Assembly: GCF_003073045.1 (NCBI RefSeq)
Contig: NC_037601.1
Location: 12,077,807-12,141,806, forward strand
DNA: 64,000 bases
Source: Pomacea canaliculata
Taxonomy: Eukaryota; Mollusca; Gastropoda; Architaenioglossa; Ampullariidae
Direction: 5' to 3'
Part shown: piece by piece, positions 43,036-52,304 of the stretch
Layout of the letters: every line of letters begins with the position of its first letter
Position numbering within the stretch: position 1 is the first letter of the stretch
Made by a program: the position numbers and the translations under genes
Notes under the pieces: model-generated
What the model was told of the DNA's origin: nothing
What the model saw: only the letters and a program-made list of their open reading frames with translations
Databases searched by the model: none

Positions 43036-43451
43036 TGTAACCGAGTGGTAAGGTGGGGTTGTATGGTGACAACAACAGTTCAACACTCGAACCAAAAAGC
43101 CAGGAACAGTCAGCAGGTGTGCGACCCTTTATTCTCGTACGATGGTCACGGCTGCGTCAATCGCCCGAGGCGCTAGAGGTCGGAGCTGTCTCTTCTTTGT
43201 CGTGTAGCTGTTCGCGCTGTCTCCGCCGACTCTGATCTGTCCTTTCGTCTCAGCTCTGCCCTTATATACCTCTGGGGAGGGGTAAACTTTCGCGATGCTC
43301 TGATACGGTCGGAACCATACGCCGTTTTCCCCTAGCCAATCACCGCTATTTGGCATCTCCCATAGCCAATCACCGCTATTTGCCATCTCTCACCATGCCC
43401 TAGCAGATCCCGCCAAAACTAACAACAACACTGGACTACCGGCCCACTACA
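43036..43451 (-). repeat. LTR (upstream copy in element orientation)
   Basis: 416 bp, the same sequence as the other LTR plus a roughly 30-bp tandem duplication of a CCAATCACC-containing segment. Confidence 0.88.
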
Positions 43452-43526
43452 CTCAAAAGAACAGTGACACAGAGTAGCTTATAAATGAAGAAAAAATACA
43501 CTGAAATAACGAAAACTCTCCCTCAC

Positions 43527-43740
43527 CTTGGGTTCGACACAGTTGCAAGCAGGGTGTCTTGGTCCTTATAGGCATCAGCAAATCTGGTCTCCAACCCATT
43601 CAGGACAGCAGTAGCGAGGGGACCACATATTTCTAGCTTGGACTTCTGTTGCTCGATGCGGATCTTGAGGGTGTTGAGCTGACGCACAAGCCCACGCACT
43701 TCTCGCCCTGCAAGTAGTCGAGGAACATGAAATTTGAGTT
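43527..43740 (-). pseudogene. hAT transposase exon 3 fragment
   Basis: Open frame with LKFHVPRLLAGREVRGLV and LNGLETRFADAYKDQDTLLATVSNP, resembling the hAT region between the catalytic core and the C terminus. Flanked by acceptor CACAG and donor AAG/GTGAGG. The LTR element sits in the following intron. Confidence 0.6.
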
Positions 43741-43845
43741 CTGTGACCAAGAACAAAAGATATTAATTGTGGATACATCACCCTACTTAAAATAAAACTA
43801 GTAAAACAAACAAAAAAGGAAGAAAAAAAAAATAGTAAAACTTAC

Positions 43846-44129
43846 CTCCAACATTTGGTTCGCCGTTTTCCTGCTCATTAACTGCGTTTCCTGGCCAGTG
43901 AGTCTGGACACGAACTTTGAAAACTTCTCGTTCTCCAGCATGAAGAAGGACAGGTTGCTTTCCAACAGGTAATCAAGGACGGCGGAATTGACGTCTGCTT
44001 TGCTGACGGTACTCTCGTGTTTCACTTTGAAGAGCTTCGAGACGGAGGGTTGGTCGTCGTCTTCCCTTTTCCGCTTTCGTGACGTTTCCAGTCTTGAGTC
44101 CACTGCCTGGCAAGCAGTGGATGTTTCCT
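43846..44129 (-). pseudogene. hAT transposase exon 2
   Basis: The open frame includes a basic SRKRKRED segment and LDYLLESNLSFFMLEN...FVSRL, typical of the region after the BED finger in hAT transposases. The acceptor TTTTAG and donor GAG/GTAAGT are clear. Confidence 0.65.
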
Positions 44130-44507
44130 CTAAAATAAACACATGAAAATGAAACAAAATTTTAGAAGTCCATTCACAATCACAGCAAGTTTCTACCAAG
44201 CTAATTGTCATATTAAATTACTAGCATTAAATATAAAATCCTTCAAGCCACCATACTGTTCAAACGTCCTCCATGCTCTTTTTATACAAACAAACCAAAA
44301 CACACACACACACACACACTTTATGACAAAGACTAAATAGATAGTACACAAACTGTAAAGACAGCAGTTTGATCAGTCGTCGCCCCTGCGGTAATCACGT
44401 TGATGCAACCCCTTACCTTTCCACAATCTTTACAACATGTACACTCCTCTAAGCAGAAAAGCAAGAACATGAAGAATGAAGATCGATGAAAATCTCAACG
44501 AACTTAC

Positions 44508-44663
44508 CTGCAAGTGCGTTCTCAAATTAAACGCCGACGTCTTGTTCGTTGAGTACTTCGTGCTGCCGCACCCATTCTTGCATTTGAAACTATAGCCACA
44601 TTTTGTGGCTTCGCAAAATGTAAAAAATTTCAAATAAGGCTGGAAATTGATGGGTACGTCCAT
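44508..44663 (-). pseudogene. hAT transposase exon 1, BED-type zinc finger
   Basis: Starts MDVPINFQPYLKFF. It has a Cys-x3-Cys pair (CKNGC) and a following TSAFNLRTHL helix with the His, as in BED fingers. It ends at a perfect CAG/GTAAGT donor. Confidence 0.7.
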
Positions 44664-44974
44664 CTTCGTTTTTCAAATCGCTCCCGCCACGTGGACGACC
44701 CAGTACTTGCGGTTACTGAGCGTGCGAGACACGTGTGTGTCTGGCTGTCAACACACCGAGCAGTGAGAGCAGTGGCTGTCGTCGTCTTGCTGACACGCTG
44801 TCGACGAATGGTCGTGAAAGTAGCCAACCTGTAGCCAAGCTACGGCTACTTTCTAAAATGTAGCTACGGCTAAAAGCTACTTTTTTAAAATTTGTAGCCG
44901 GCTAAGCTACAAGCTACAAAATTTGTAGCCGGCTACAGTAGCTGTAGCTAGGCTACAGCTACTCCCCATCCCTG

Positions 44975-44982
44975 CACATGAA
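44975..44982. repeat. Right 8-bp target site duplication of hAT element
   Basis: CACATGAA, identical to 35572-35579. Confidence 0.9.
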
Positions 44983-45901
44983 CTAACATATCCACATCCA
45001 CACATACATATGAACGGCACACTCAATAAAATGTAGGGGAAGCTTGTTGAGAAATGCCATTACACACCTGCACACCTCATTTAAACGTGAGGATGGAAGT
45101 TTCAGTGCAACTTAAGATTTTTTCCGGATTGTGGAAAGATCACACCACGTGTTCAATAGTTATTACTATGAATAAATACACGAAGAACGTATGAATAAAC
45201 TCTCTTTACACTTTCAAATTTTATTCCCAAAATGTCCGTTGTATGCACACATGTTTCTGTGTGCTAAAGAATTACAAATGTTAATAATTAGTTCTGTTGT
45301 ATACAAGATAGCATTTTAAAGTTTTTGTGCTTTTACGTGTGCACTATTATTAGTTTATTTAAATTTACTCAAAGGGTAATGAGTTTTAAACAATCTGAAC
45401 ATCTCCATGCACTCTTTATACTTTCGATTGCTGTTGATCAGTTTGTATACCTTCTGTTACGTGAGCTGCTATTGGTTCAGCTGCGGTAATAATATCGATA
45501 GAATTATACGAACCTAATGATATAAATAACTTAAATTAGCTGAGAATTTTATTAACTTGAAACATTACTATTTGCCATTACAATCTAGCTAGTAGAGCAA
45601 CAAATTAAGTTGCGGACATTTACTGAATAATATTTGTTGTAAAATATAAGATATTTGAAGAAAGGAATTTAATATGTTTTGTGTCTTTTTTTGAGGTTTG
45701 ATGTCAAAGGTAATTTTTTTTGCTAAAAGTGTTGTTCATGAATGAATTTTCCATCCTTTGATGTTACTGTCTTCTAAGCTGTAAGTCTTTACCAATCTCC
45801 AAGCACATTCTCGCCAAAGAAAGAAGCAGCAACAAGAAAGAAAAGAGAAGCACGCAGTGTTGAAGAAGATGTTGTTGTTGTTGTTGTTGTTGTTCTTCTT
45901 C

Positions 45902-45935
<34 letters not shown>

Positions 45936-46199
45936 TATTATAATAGATTGGATAGACTGACGCACTTCTCAGTACATTAAAAATATTTTTATAAATTATT
46001 AAATTAGTATTAATTAGTGCAAACGGAATACATTTAAAATCAATGAGATTATTTTTACAAATCTTACTAAAAAAAATTTTATTCGTTGACTAGATAAATA
46101 ACCAATTTTAAAATTATTCTACTTACGTTTTAATATCACACCTGTTTATTTCGATATGACACAGGCTCACAAAGTAAAAATACAGTCAATAACAAGGTA
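44983..46199. other. AT-rich intergenic region
   Basis: No supported gene. It contains (TTG)n at about 45869-45893 followed by (TTA/TCA)n to about 45943. Homology to the second cluster copy begins near 46150. Confidence 0.55.
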
Positions 46200-46215
46200 A
46201 CAAAGATTTCGAAAC

Positions 46216-46221
46216 TTTATT
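46216..46221 (-). terminator. Polyadenylation signal, cluster copy 1 minus gene
   Basis: AATAAA on the minus strand about 55 nt into the third exon. Confidence 0.7.
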
Positions 46222-46503
46222 AATCGAAGCATGACAGCATTTTCGTAGGTTGGCTATGAATGTACGTTTCCACGACCTGAAACAAACAAACATTGCATTA
46301 AACGGACTACACTAGCAACATCATTTACGCTTAACTAAAGGAGAAAAGAGAAAATTTTGTCTCCGGTATGTAGTCTAAAATATGCATTAAAGTACAGAGT
46401 ATTCAATCGGTCGAAAAAACCCACAAACAAAGAAACAAACAAAAAACAGTTTTTTGCTTACCTAGTATTTGAGACAGGACTGTGTGGTCCATCAGTAAGG
46501 TCA

Positions 46504-46887
46504 TTAGTATTTGCCCCCATGACCACCACCAAATCCAAAACCTCCGCCAATACCTAGACCACCGCCAAGGATGCCGACAGTTCCAACTCCAATTACTCCA
46601 CGTCCGTAACCTCCGTAACCGCCGAGGCCGCCGAGGCCGCCGAGGCCGCCGAGGCCGCCAAAGCCGCCAAAGCCTCCAATGCCGCCGAAGCCGCCGAGGC
46701 CTCCCAAACCACCGTAACCACCGTAGCCTCCATAGCCTCCATAGCCACCGTAGCCTCCATAGCCTCCATAGCCACCATAGCCGTATTTAGGAATGACGAG
46801 GACCTTCGCGATCCTAGGTGGGTAGTAGAAGCTAGCGAGGCTGGTAGCCACCAGGGCGAACAGCAGCAACACAACGGAAACCTTCAT
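46504..46887 (-). CDS. Secreted Gly/Tyr-rich repeat protein, cluster copy 1 minus gene
   Basis: 127 residues with a signal peptide (MKVSVVLLLFALVATSLAS), then a conserved block FYYPPRIAKVLVIPKYG, then tandem GGY units (about eight), GGL/GGF/GGI units, the segment GVIGVGTVGILGGG and the C terminus GGHGGKY. All coding sequence is in one exon (AG/AATG acceptor one base before the ATG). The leader exon ends at 47797, the 3'UTR is split by an intron starting 42 nt after the stop (46462 to 46276), and AATAAA lies at 46216-46221. Composition fits silk-, adhesive- or shell-matrix-like secreted proteins; the exact role is unknown. Confidence 0.85.
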   Translation of the reverse strand: MKVSVVLLLFALVATSLASFYYPPRIAKVLVIPKYGYGGYGGYGGYGGYGGYGGYGGYGGLGGLGGFGGIGGFGGFGGLGGLGGLGGLGGYGGYGRGVIGVGTVGILGGGLGIGGGFGFGGGHGGKY

Positions 46888-47212
46888 TCTGAAACAGAAA
46901 TGTGTAAATTTATCAATATTCCATTTCAGCTTATCGTAAGCCAAACTGGCTTTGTATTTTAAGCAAGAAAAAGTCAGAAACTCTTGTAGACAACACTTCA
47001 TCTGCTGTTAGTGTAGGCATGTTGAGACCACTAACAATCCACTGATTAAGTCCACATCTTTACCAATCAGCCTTCGACACTTTGATTCTTTTATCACCAT
47101 TAAGTCTAAGTCAAAATTTAACTTTTCAGAACAACGACCTCCCTGTAACCATGAACGTGCACAATCTGTGTCTGTAATTTACTTTGTGTATGATTGAGTG
47201 CATGTTGTAGAA

Positions 47213-47521
47213 CAGTGGTTCTCAAAGTGTGGTCCGCGGGCATAAGTCAGGTGGTCCGCGGCTGACAGTCGTCATGTCAGCAAAGTGATGTTTAAATCGC
47301 CACTTAGGCTTGTAGAAAACTTCAGTTAAGTACTTAGTTTTATGTCAACTTATTACTATACTACTGTCGCAAAAGGACATTTAGTTTTGAATTGTACTGA
47401 AACTAATGCGGCAAATTAAATTTGAAATTCATAGTACAGAGTGACTTTAGGCCTTGGTGGTCCGCCATATTTTTTACTTAAGAAAAGTGGTCCGCGGTCA
47501 GAAATACTTTGAGAACCACTG
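47213..47521. mobile_element. hAT-like MITE, 309 bp
   Basis: Inverted ends CAGTGGTTCTCAAAG... and ...CTTTGAGAACCACTG, flanked by a perfect 8-bp duplication TTGTAGAA (47205-47212 and 47522-47529). No coding capacity. Absent from the matching place in the second cluster copy near 59210. Confidence 0.9.
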
Positions 47522-47796
47522 TTGTAGAAGATCGCGAGTCTGTTATACACCAATATATATATATGCCTGGTTATTGACGATTTCGTCTGTAAATGATTTA
47601 TGTAAAGCACTCTGAGCAAAGTTTTGGAAAGGCGTTATACAGATCCTCTTTTACTATTATTTATTATTATTATTTATTGTTATTATTATTATTGAGTACA
47701 ATATTTTAAGAAAAACTCATCCTTAATAATAAGAAAGGAAATAATTAAATTGATGTATACAAATAGCGCTCAATGAAAAGATATTGAAATACCTAC

Positions 47797-47848
47797 TTTG
47801 TATGTCGGACTTTCCTGATGTTTTCCAACTGTTTGGAGGTCGGGTACA
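47797..47848 (-). other. Leader exon, cluster copy 1 minus gene
   Basis: Non-coding exon ending CATACAAA/GTAGGT, homologous to the leader exons at 53.9, 59.4 and 61.8 kb. The 5' limit is estimated from the TATA box. Confidence 0.65.
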
Positions 47849-47869
47849 GGAGGCGGTCTGCTCTTCTAC

Positions 47870-47876
47870 TTATATA
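47870..47876 (-). promoter_or_regulatory. TATA box, cluster copy 1 minus gene
   Basis: TATATAA on the minus strand, preceded by the promoter block shared by all four cluster genes (GATCTTGGTTTCT and CGGCTACA). Confidence 0.75.
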
Positions 47877-47989
47877 GTCGTCTTCTGTAGCCGCAGGGTT
47901 TATATCAATCAGTTTTGCCATTTGTATGGAGCGGGATTTAGAAACCAAGATTTTAAGACTGTCTGACCGATTAATCAATTTGTGTCAGA

Positions 47990-49060
47990 CTTACTCATGA
48001 AAGGTGTCATAAGATGTATTTTGTTGAATAGACAGAAAGAGGCAAACAACACATTTGCTAGTGTAGGCTCACGGGGACAGGTAGGACCACGTGACATAAG
48101 TGCATTCGGTGACATTTGGGATGTCATAGGTTTTATGGCGTTGTCCTCGCTGATAATAATATTGCACCTTTGTCTCCAGAGCACACAGCAGCTGCTGAAG
48201 TAGTTATTGTACAACAGTGTATTTTACCCAATTTAACCCAGTCATTAAAAAACGATTTTACATTTGCAGCCGTAATAAGACCAAAACAATTGATGAAATT
48301 AGTATCCAACGGGGGATTGAAAACTGGAAGTAACTTGCTAATTATTTTCAACAACTTTGTAACCATGCGTTTTGAGTAACCTGTCAGTCACAGATAATAT
48401 TAAACTGTAATTTTAAAAGTGTTTACTGGCTCATCTGTTAAAGAAAAAAAAAATACTAAGATTACTCTGTTATAATGCCTTTTGTTTTCTTAATCAAATA
48501 ACCGTAACACATTTATTAAAATGATAATATACTTTGTGGATAGCTTGGTGAAACTTTCTGCTAAATCGTATTTTTGAAGAAATAGTAATATTCAATAATC
48601 TAATAAGATATTGTGCATAAAAGGTATAAATACAATCCGTTTTGTGATGAAGTTAACGAAGGACAGCTTTGAGCAGCTAATGGAGATGTTAAGTAACAGT
48701 TTGTAGCTATATGTATGCACAAACAAAGATAAATGCATGTTTGATAGGCATGCGTAGATGCTCATGTAGGTGAATTTGACAAAACTTGTGAGGCTCCTTC
48801 CATTCACATAAAACAAAAAGTTACCTGTGTGTGGTGGTTAGAAAGGACACAGAGAAAGCAATCATCGTTCCTAATGTCACGAGTGTTCCATTCTGTTTTG
48901 TATCATAAAAATAAAAAAAAATACATAACTGTATTATTGTGGATGCAATATGCTAATGTATCGATATCTACAGCTGAGCCAATATGTTGACTCTGCGCAA
49001 TCGTCAGTAAGCTGTTCTAATTCATTTGAAGAGAAATTGCCATGAAATTACTTTTTAAGC
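47990..49060. other. Shared intergenic region of the divergent pair, copy 1
   Basis: Homologous to about 59640-60330 of copy 2. A stretch of about 390 bp (about 48108-48495) is present here and missing there. No supported coding region. Confidence 0.6.
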
Positions 49061-49183
49061 AGTCAAAATTTTCCCCCTGTGGGACCCCGGGGTATGCTTG
49101 CCTAGCAAGCATTGTAAGAATAGGGTCCCTGCCATCCAGCCAGGCGACTAAGGTGGACACCTCACCTAGAGGTAAATTAGGTT

Positions 49184-50569
49184 GTGGTAGGGCTAACAAC
49201 CCCACCATGTAAAAAAAAGTATGTTACAGAAACTAAAACCAGAGAACTCATCACAGATGGCGGAGGTAATGAAGCACACCAGGTGACTGGACTAATGACG
49301 GACGACAGCCAAACCCGAAAGGGAGCTGGCGCCCCGACAGTGGATTTGCTGAAGCCGAGGCAAAAGTTGAGGGTGGGGTGCTGGAACGTCCAGACCTTGT
49401 ACCAGACTGGCAGGATGCTCCAACTAGTCAAAGAGTTTGACAACTACAACTTGGACATCCTGGGAGTCAGTGAGGTCAGATGGACCGGCACGGGAAAGAG
49501 GAGACTAGCGTCAGGACATACCATCTTGTTCTCAGGAAGATCAGACGCTCAGCACTCTGAAGGAGTAGCTCTACTCCTCAACAAGAAAACTGAAAAGGCA
49601 CTGCTGGAATGGAAGCCTTATGGACCCAGGCTTTTGAGAGCAAGATTCCATTCAAAGTACACCAAGCTGACAGTGCTAGCCTGCTATGCACCAACAAATG
49701 ACTCTGAGGCAGAAGACAAGGATGCTTTTTATGATCAGCTCCAGGCAGCCTCAGAGAGCGTTCCAGCCCATGACATGTTGCTCATCGTCGGCGATCTCAA
49801 TGCCAAGGTGGGAAGTGACAACACCTGCAGGGAGCATGTCATGGGCAAACATGGAATCGGAACCATCAATGACAACGGAGAGAGACTGGCAGACTTTTGT
49901 GAAGAAAACAACCTACTGATTGGTGGCACACTCTTCCCACACAAAGACATCCACAAGGCAACATGGACATCACCAGATGGGACCACAAAGAACCAGATAG
50001 ACCATGTCATCATCAACCGAAAATGGAGGAGCTCACTTCAAGATGTTAGAGCCTACAGAGGAGCAGACGTTGCCAGTGACCACACTCTTGTGATAGCCAC
50101 AGTTTCTCTGAAGCTGCGTCGATCACGAGGAAAACAGGCACGTCAGCAGAGAGTGGACTCTGGCAAACTGAAAAATCCAGTCATCGAAAGGGCCTTTGCT
50201 ATGGAAGTAAAGAACAGGTTCCAAGCACTGGGAGACCAACAAGAGATGACCTTAGACAACTTCAATCGAGTCTTACAGGAATCAGGAGAGAAAATACTGG
50301 GCTTCCAACGGAAAAAGAAAGAACAGTGGATCAGAGAAGAGACATGGAAGAAGATAGAAGAGAGAAAGTCAGCCAAACAAAGAATCAACAGCACCAGATC
50401 TGAACGCCTGAAAGAACAACACAGACAAAGATATGCAAAACTAAACAAAGAGGTAAAGAGGATGGCAAGAACCGACAAAAGAGACCACATAGAGAAACTG
50501 GCAGATGAAGCAGAAAATGCAGCAAGTAAAAATGACCTGAAGACACTGTACAAGATAAACAACAGCTAA
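49184..50569 (+). CDS. LINE endonuclease domain frame
   Basis: 461 codons. The endonuclease/exonuclease/phosphatase fold begins at VGCWNVQTLYQTGRM and includes LGVSEVRWTG, VLACYAPTN, LIVGDLNAKVG, TKNQIDHVIINRKW and the ASDHTLV end. A Lys/Arg-rich linker follows toward the RT. The stop at 50567 is due to a frame change; the normal continuation LNNGFKNSDVP is in the next frame. Confidence 0.85.
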   Translation: MVGLTTPPCKKKYVTETKTRELITDGGGNEAHQVTGLMTDDSQTRKGAGAPTVDLLKPRQKLRVGCWNVQTLYQTGRMLQLVKEFDNYNLDILGVSEVRWTGTGKRRLASGHTILFSGRSDAQHSEGVALLLNKKTEKALLEWKPYGPRLLRARFHSKYTKLTVLACYAPTNDSEAEDKDAFYDQLQAASESVPAHDMLLIVGDLNAKVGSDNTCREHVMGKHGIGTINDNGERLADFCEENNLLIGGTLFPHKDIHKATWTSPDGTTKNQIDHVIINRKWRSSLQDVRAYRGADVASDHTLVIATVSLKLRRSRGKQARQQRVDSGKLKNPVIERAFAMEVKNRFQALGDQQEMTLDNFNRVLQESGEKILGFQRKKKEQWIREETWKKIEERKSAKQRINSTRSERLKEQHRQRYAKLNKEVKRMARTDKRDHIEKLADEAENAASKNDLKTLYKINNS

Positions 50570-50765
50570 ACAACGGGTTTAAGAACAGTGATGTGCCAGT
50601 GAAAGACGTGAACGGTAATGTCATCGAGGGAGAGGCAGAAAAACTACAGCGATGGAAGGAACATTTTGAGTCGGTTCTGAACAGACCAGATCCCCTCAGC
50701 TTGCAGACATCCAGCCAGCAGCTATAGACCTTGACATCTGCACAGACCCACCAAGCCTGGAAGAA

Positions 50766-52265
50766 GTGACAGCAGCAGTCAAGACAATGAAGAGCGGCAA
50801 AGCACCAGGGGCAGATGGAATAACAGCAGAGATGTTGAAAGCAGATATAAATGTGACAGCTCCCAAGCTGACTGAAATCTTCAAGCAAGTTTGGGAATCA
50901 GGGCAGCTCCCTGTTGCTTGGAAGACAGGGCTCATCTTCAAGTTACCCAAGAAAGGAGATCTTGGAGACTGCAATAATTGGAGGGGCATAACACTTCTTT
51001 CCCTCACCAGCAAGGTCTTCAGCAAGATTGTTTTGTCAAGACTGACGGCAACTCTTGAGAAAGACCTCCGACCACAGCAAGCAGGATTTCGCCCTGGGCG
51101 ATCCTGCTCCGAACACATCTTCATTCTGCGACAGATTCTGGAGCAGAGCAATGAATGGAACACACCGCTGTACATCAATTTCATCGACCTGGAGAAGGCT
51201 TTTGACAGCATCCACCGCGAGTCCTTATGGAAGATCCTGAGGCATTACGGAGTCCCTGCAAAACTTGTTCAGGTCATTGCAATGCTGTACAGCGATTTCA
51301 AATCCCAGGTTGTCTGTGACACGGAGCTCACAGACCCCTTCAACGTCAGTACCGGGGTGAAGCAGGGCTGCATTCTGTCGCCGTTCCTCTTCATCCTGGC
51401 CATGGACTGGATCATGAAGACTTCCACCGACAGTGAGAGGAGAGGGATCAGATGGACCATGACTATGACAGCAACAACAACGCTGGAAGACTTGGACTTT
51501 GCTGATGACATTGCCCTGCTGTCACACCGCCACCAAGACATGCATGAAAAAACAAAGGCCTTCTCAGAAACAGCTGGAAACCTTGGCTTGAAGGTCAGCA
51601 CAAAGAAAACGAAAAGTATGAGAGTGAACGCCAGAGTCCAAGACAGCATCAAACTAAATGGAGAAGAGATTGAGGAAGTTGACAGTTTCACCTATCTTGG
51701 GTCCAAAATGTCAAACACCGGGGATGCGGAGGTGGAGATTCGAGCCCGACTGGCGAAAGCCAGCCAGGCCTTCGCCTCACTCAGGAGCACATGGAAGGCA
51801 AAAAACATCAGCCAGAAGATCAAACTGAGAATCTTCAAGTCAAATGTGATCAGCACCCTCCTTTACGGATCAGAATCCTGGAAGATGACCAAAACCATCA
51901 GTAACAAGCTTGACGTCTTCCAAAACAGATGCCTCAGGCGCATACTTAACATCTTTTGGCCAAACACCATCACCAACGAAGAACTCCACCGAAGAAGTGA
52001 AACCGAGTCCATCACCACGCAGGTTCAACGAAGGCGTTGGCGATGGATTGGACATGTGCTCCGCCAGCAGACAGCAGACCTTTCCAGAGTCGCCCTACGA
52101 TGGACTCCAGACGGCCGAAGAAAACGAGGCCGCCCAAAGGAAACTTGGAGAAGAACAGTGGAAAGGGAGATGAAGGGAAAGGGCTGGACATGGGGTCACC
52201 TAGAGCGGGTTTCAGCCGATCGACATCGGTGGCGGACTCTGGTTGAGGCCTTATGTGCAACCTGA
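50766..52265 (+). CDS. LINE reverse transcriptase frame
   Basis: 499 codons from the first ATG. It contains GKAPGADGITAEML, WRGITLLSLTSKVF, QAGFRPGRSC, FIDLEKAFDSIHR, GVKQGCILSPFLF and the catalytic FADDIALL. The C-terminal part has the RRRWRWIGHVLRQ and RKRGRPKETWRRTVE segments typical of this LINE group. The RT catalytic aspartates are intact. Homologous sequence extends upstream of the ATG (DLDICTDPPSLEEV). Confidence 0.87.
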   Translation: MTAAVKTMKSGKAPGADGITAEMLKADINVTAPKLTEIFKQVWESGQLPVAWKTGLIFKLPKKGDLGDCNNWRGITLLSLTSKVFSKIVLSRLTATLEKDLRPQQAGFRPGRSCSEHIFILRQILEQSNEWNTPLYINFIDLEKAFDSIHRESLWKILRHYGVPAKLVQVIAMLYSDFKSQVVCDTELTDPFNVSTGVKQGCILSPFLFILAMDWIMKTSTDSERRGIRWTMTMTATTTLEDLDFADDIALLSHRHQDMHEKTKAFSETAGNLGLKVSTKKTKSMRVNARVQDSIKLNGEEIEEVDSFTYLGSKMSNTGDAEVEIRARLAKASQAFASLRSTWKAKNISQKIKLRIFKSNVISTLLYGSESWKMTKTISNKLDVFQNRCLRRILNIFWPNTITNEELHRRSETESITTQVQRRRWRWIGHVLRQQTADLSRVALRWTPDGRRKRGRPKETWRRTVEREMKGKGWTWGHLERVSADRHRWRTLVEALCAT

Positions 52266-52304
52266 TGCACGAAGAGGAATAGATAGATAGATAGTCAAAA
52301 TTTT

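Larger units (their letters stand above)
36678..43451 (-). mobile_element. Young LTR retroelement, gag-only, carrying a nested insertion
   Basis: Two direct long terminal repeats, each TG...CA in the element's orientation, flanked by a 4-bp duplication (CTCA) as in Ty3/Gypsy-type elements. The element reads on the minus strand. A possible primer site (TGGCGC...) follows the upstream repeat and a short purine tract precedes the downstream one. Gag and a cold-shock-domain frame are seen; no protease, reverse transcriptase or integrase is recognised, so it looks non-autonomous. The repeats differ by about one base plus a short internal tandem duplication, so the insertion is recent. It sits inside a hAT element and itself contains a 3.7-kb long-inverted-repeat unit. 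Confidence 0.82.
35580..44974 (-). mobile_element. hAT superfamily DNA transposon, non-autonomous, with nested insertions
   Basis: The ends are inverted (CAGGGATGGG at 35580, complement at 44965-44974) and flanked by a perfect 8-bp duplication, CACATGAA, the hAT hallmark. Both ends carry arrays of GTAGCC/GGCTAC motifs, likely subterminal transposase-binding repeats. On the minus strand are remains of a transposase gene: a BED-type zinc finger exon (44508-44663), a second exon (43846-44129), a third (43527-43740) and a last one below 36378 with the hAT dimerisation signature LPSSAAVER. The catalytic DDE/RNase H core is not present, and the last exon has in-frame TAG codons, so the copy cannot make its own enzyme. 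About 6.8 kb of its length is an inserted LTR element. Confidence 0.88.
49073..52292 (+). mobile_element. RTE-type non-LTR retrotransposon (LINE), near full length
   Basis: A 3.2-kb insertion flanked by a 12-bp duplication AGTCAAAATTTT (49061-49072 and 52293-52304), ending in a short (TAGA)n tail. It encodes an AP-type endonuclease followed by a reverse transcriptase, the order used by RTE-clade elements. Two one-base frame changes, just after 50560 and near 50690, separate the two parts, so this copy is probably dead despite its youth. The second cluster copy has the empty site near 60310. Confidence 0.88.

Noticed and set aside
46482-46790. Arg/Ser/His-rich open frames opposite the Gly/Tyr-rich genes (also at 58503-58784, 54318-54572, 62230-62538)
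   Set aside because: They are antisense readings of GGY/GGL codon repeats, with no start context, signal or splice support.
47793-47978. Open frame with near-identical partner at 59444-59629
   Set aside because: It spans the TATA box, leader exon and donor of the minus genes. The similarity is explained by the segmental duplication, not protein conservation.
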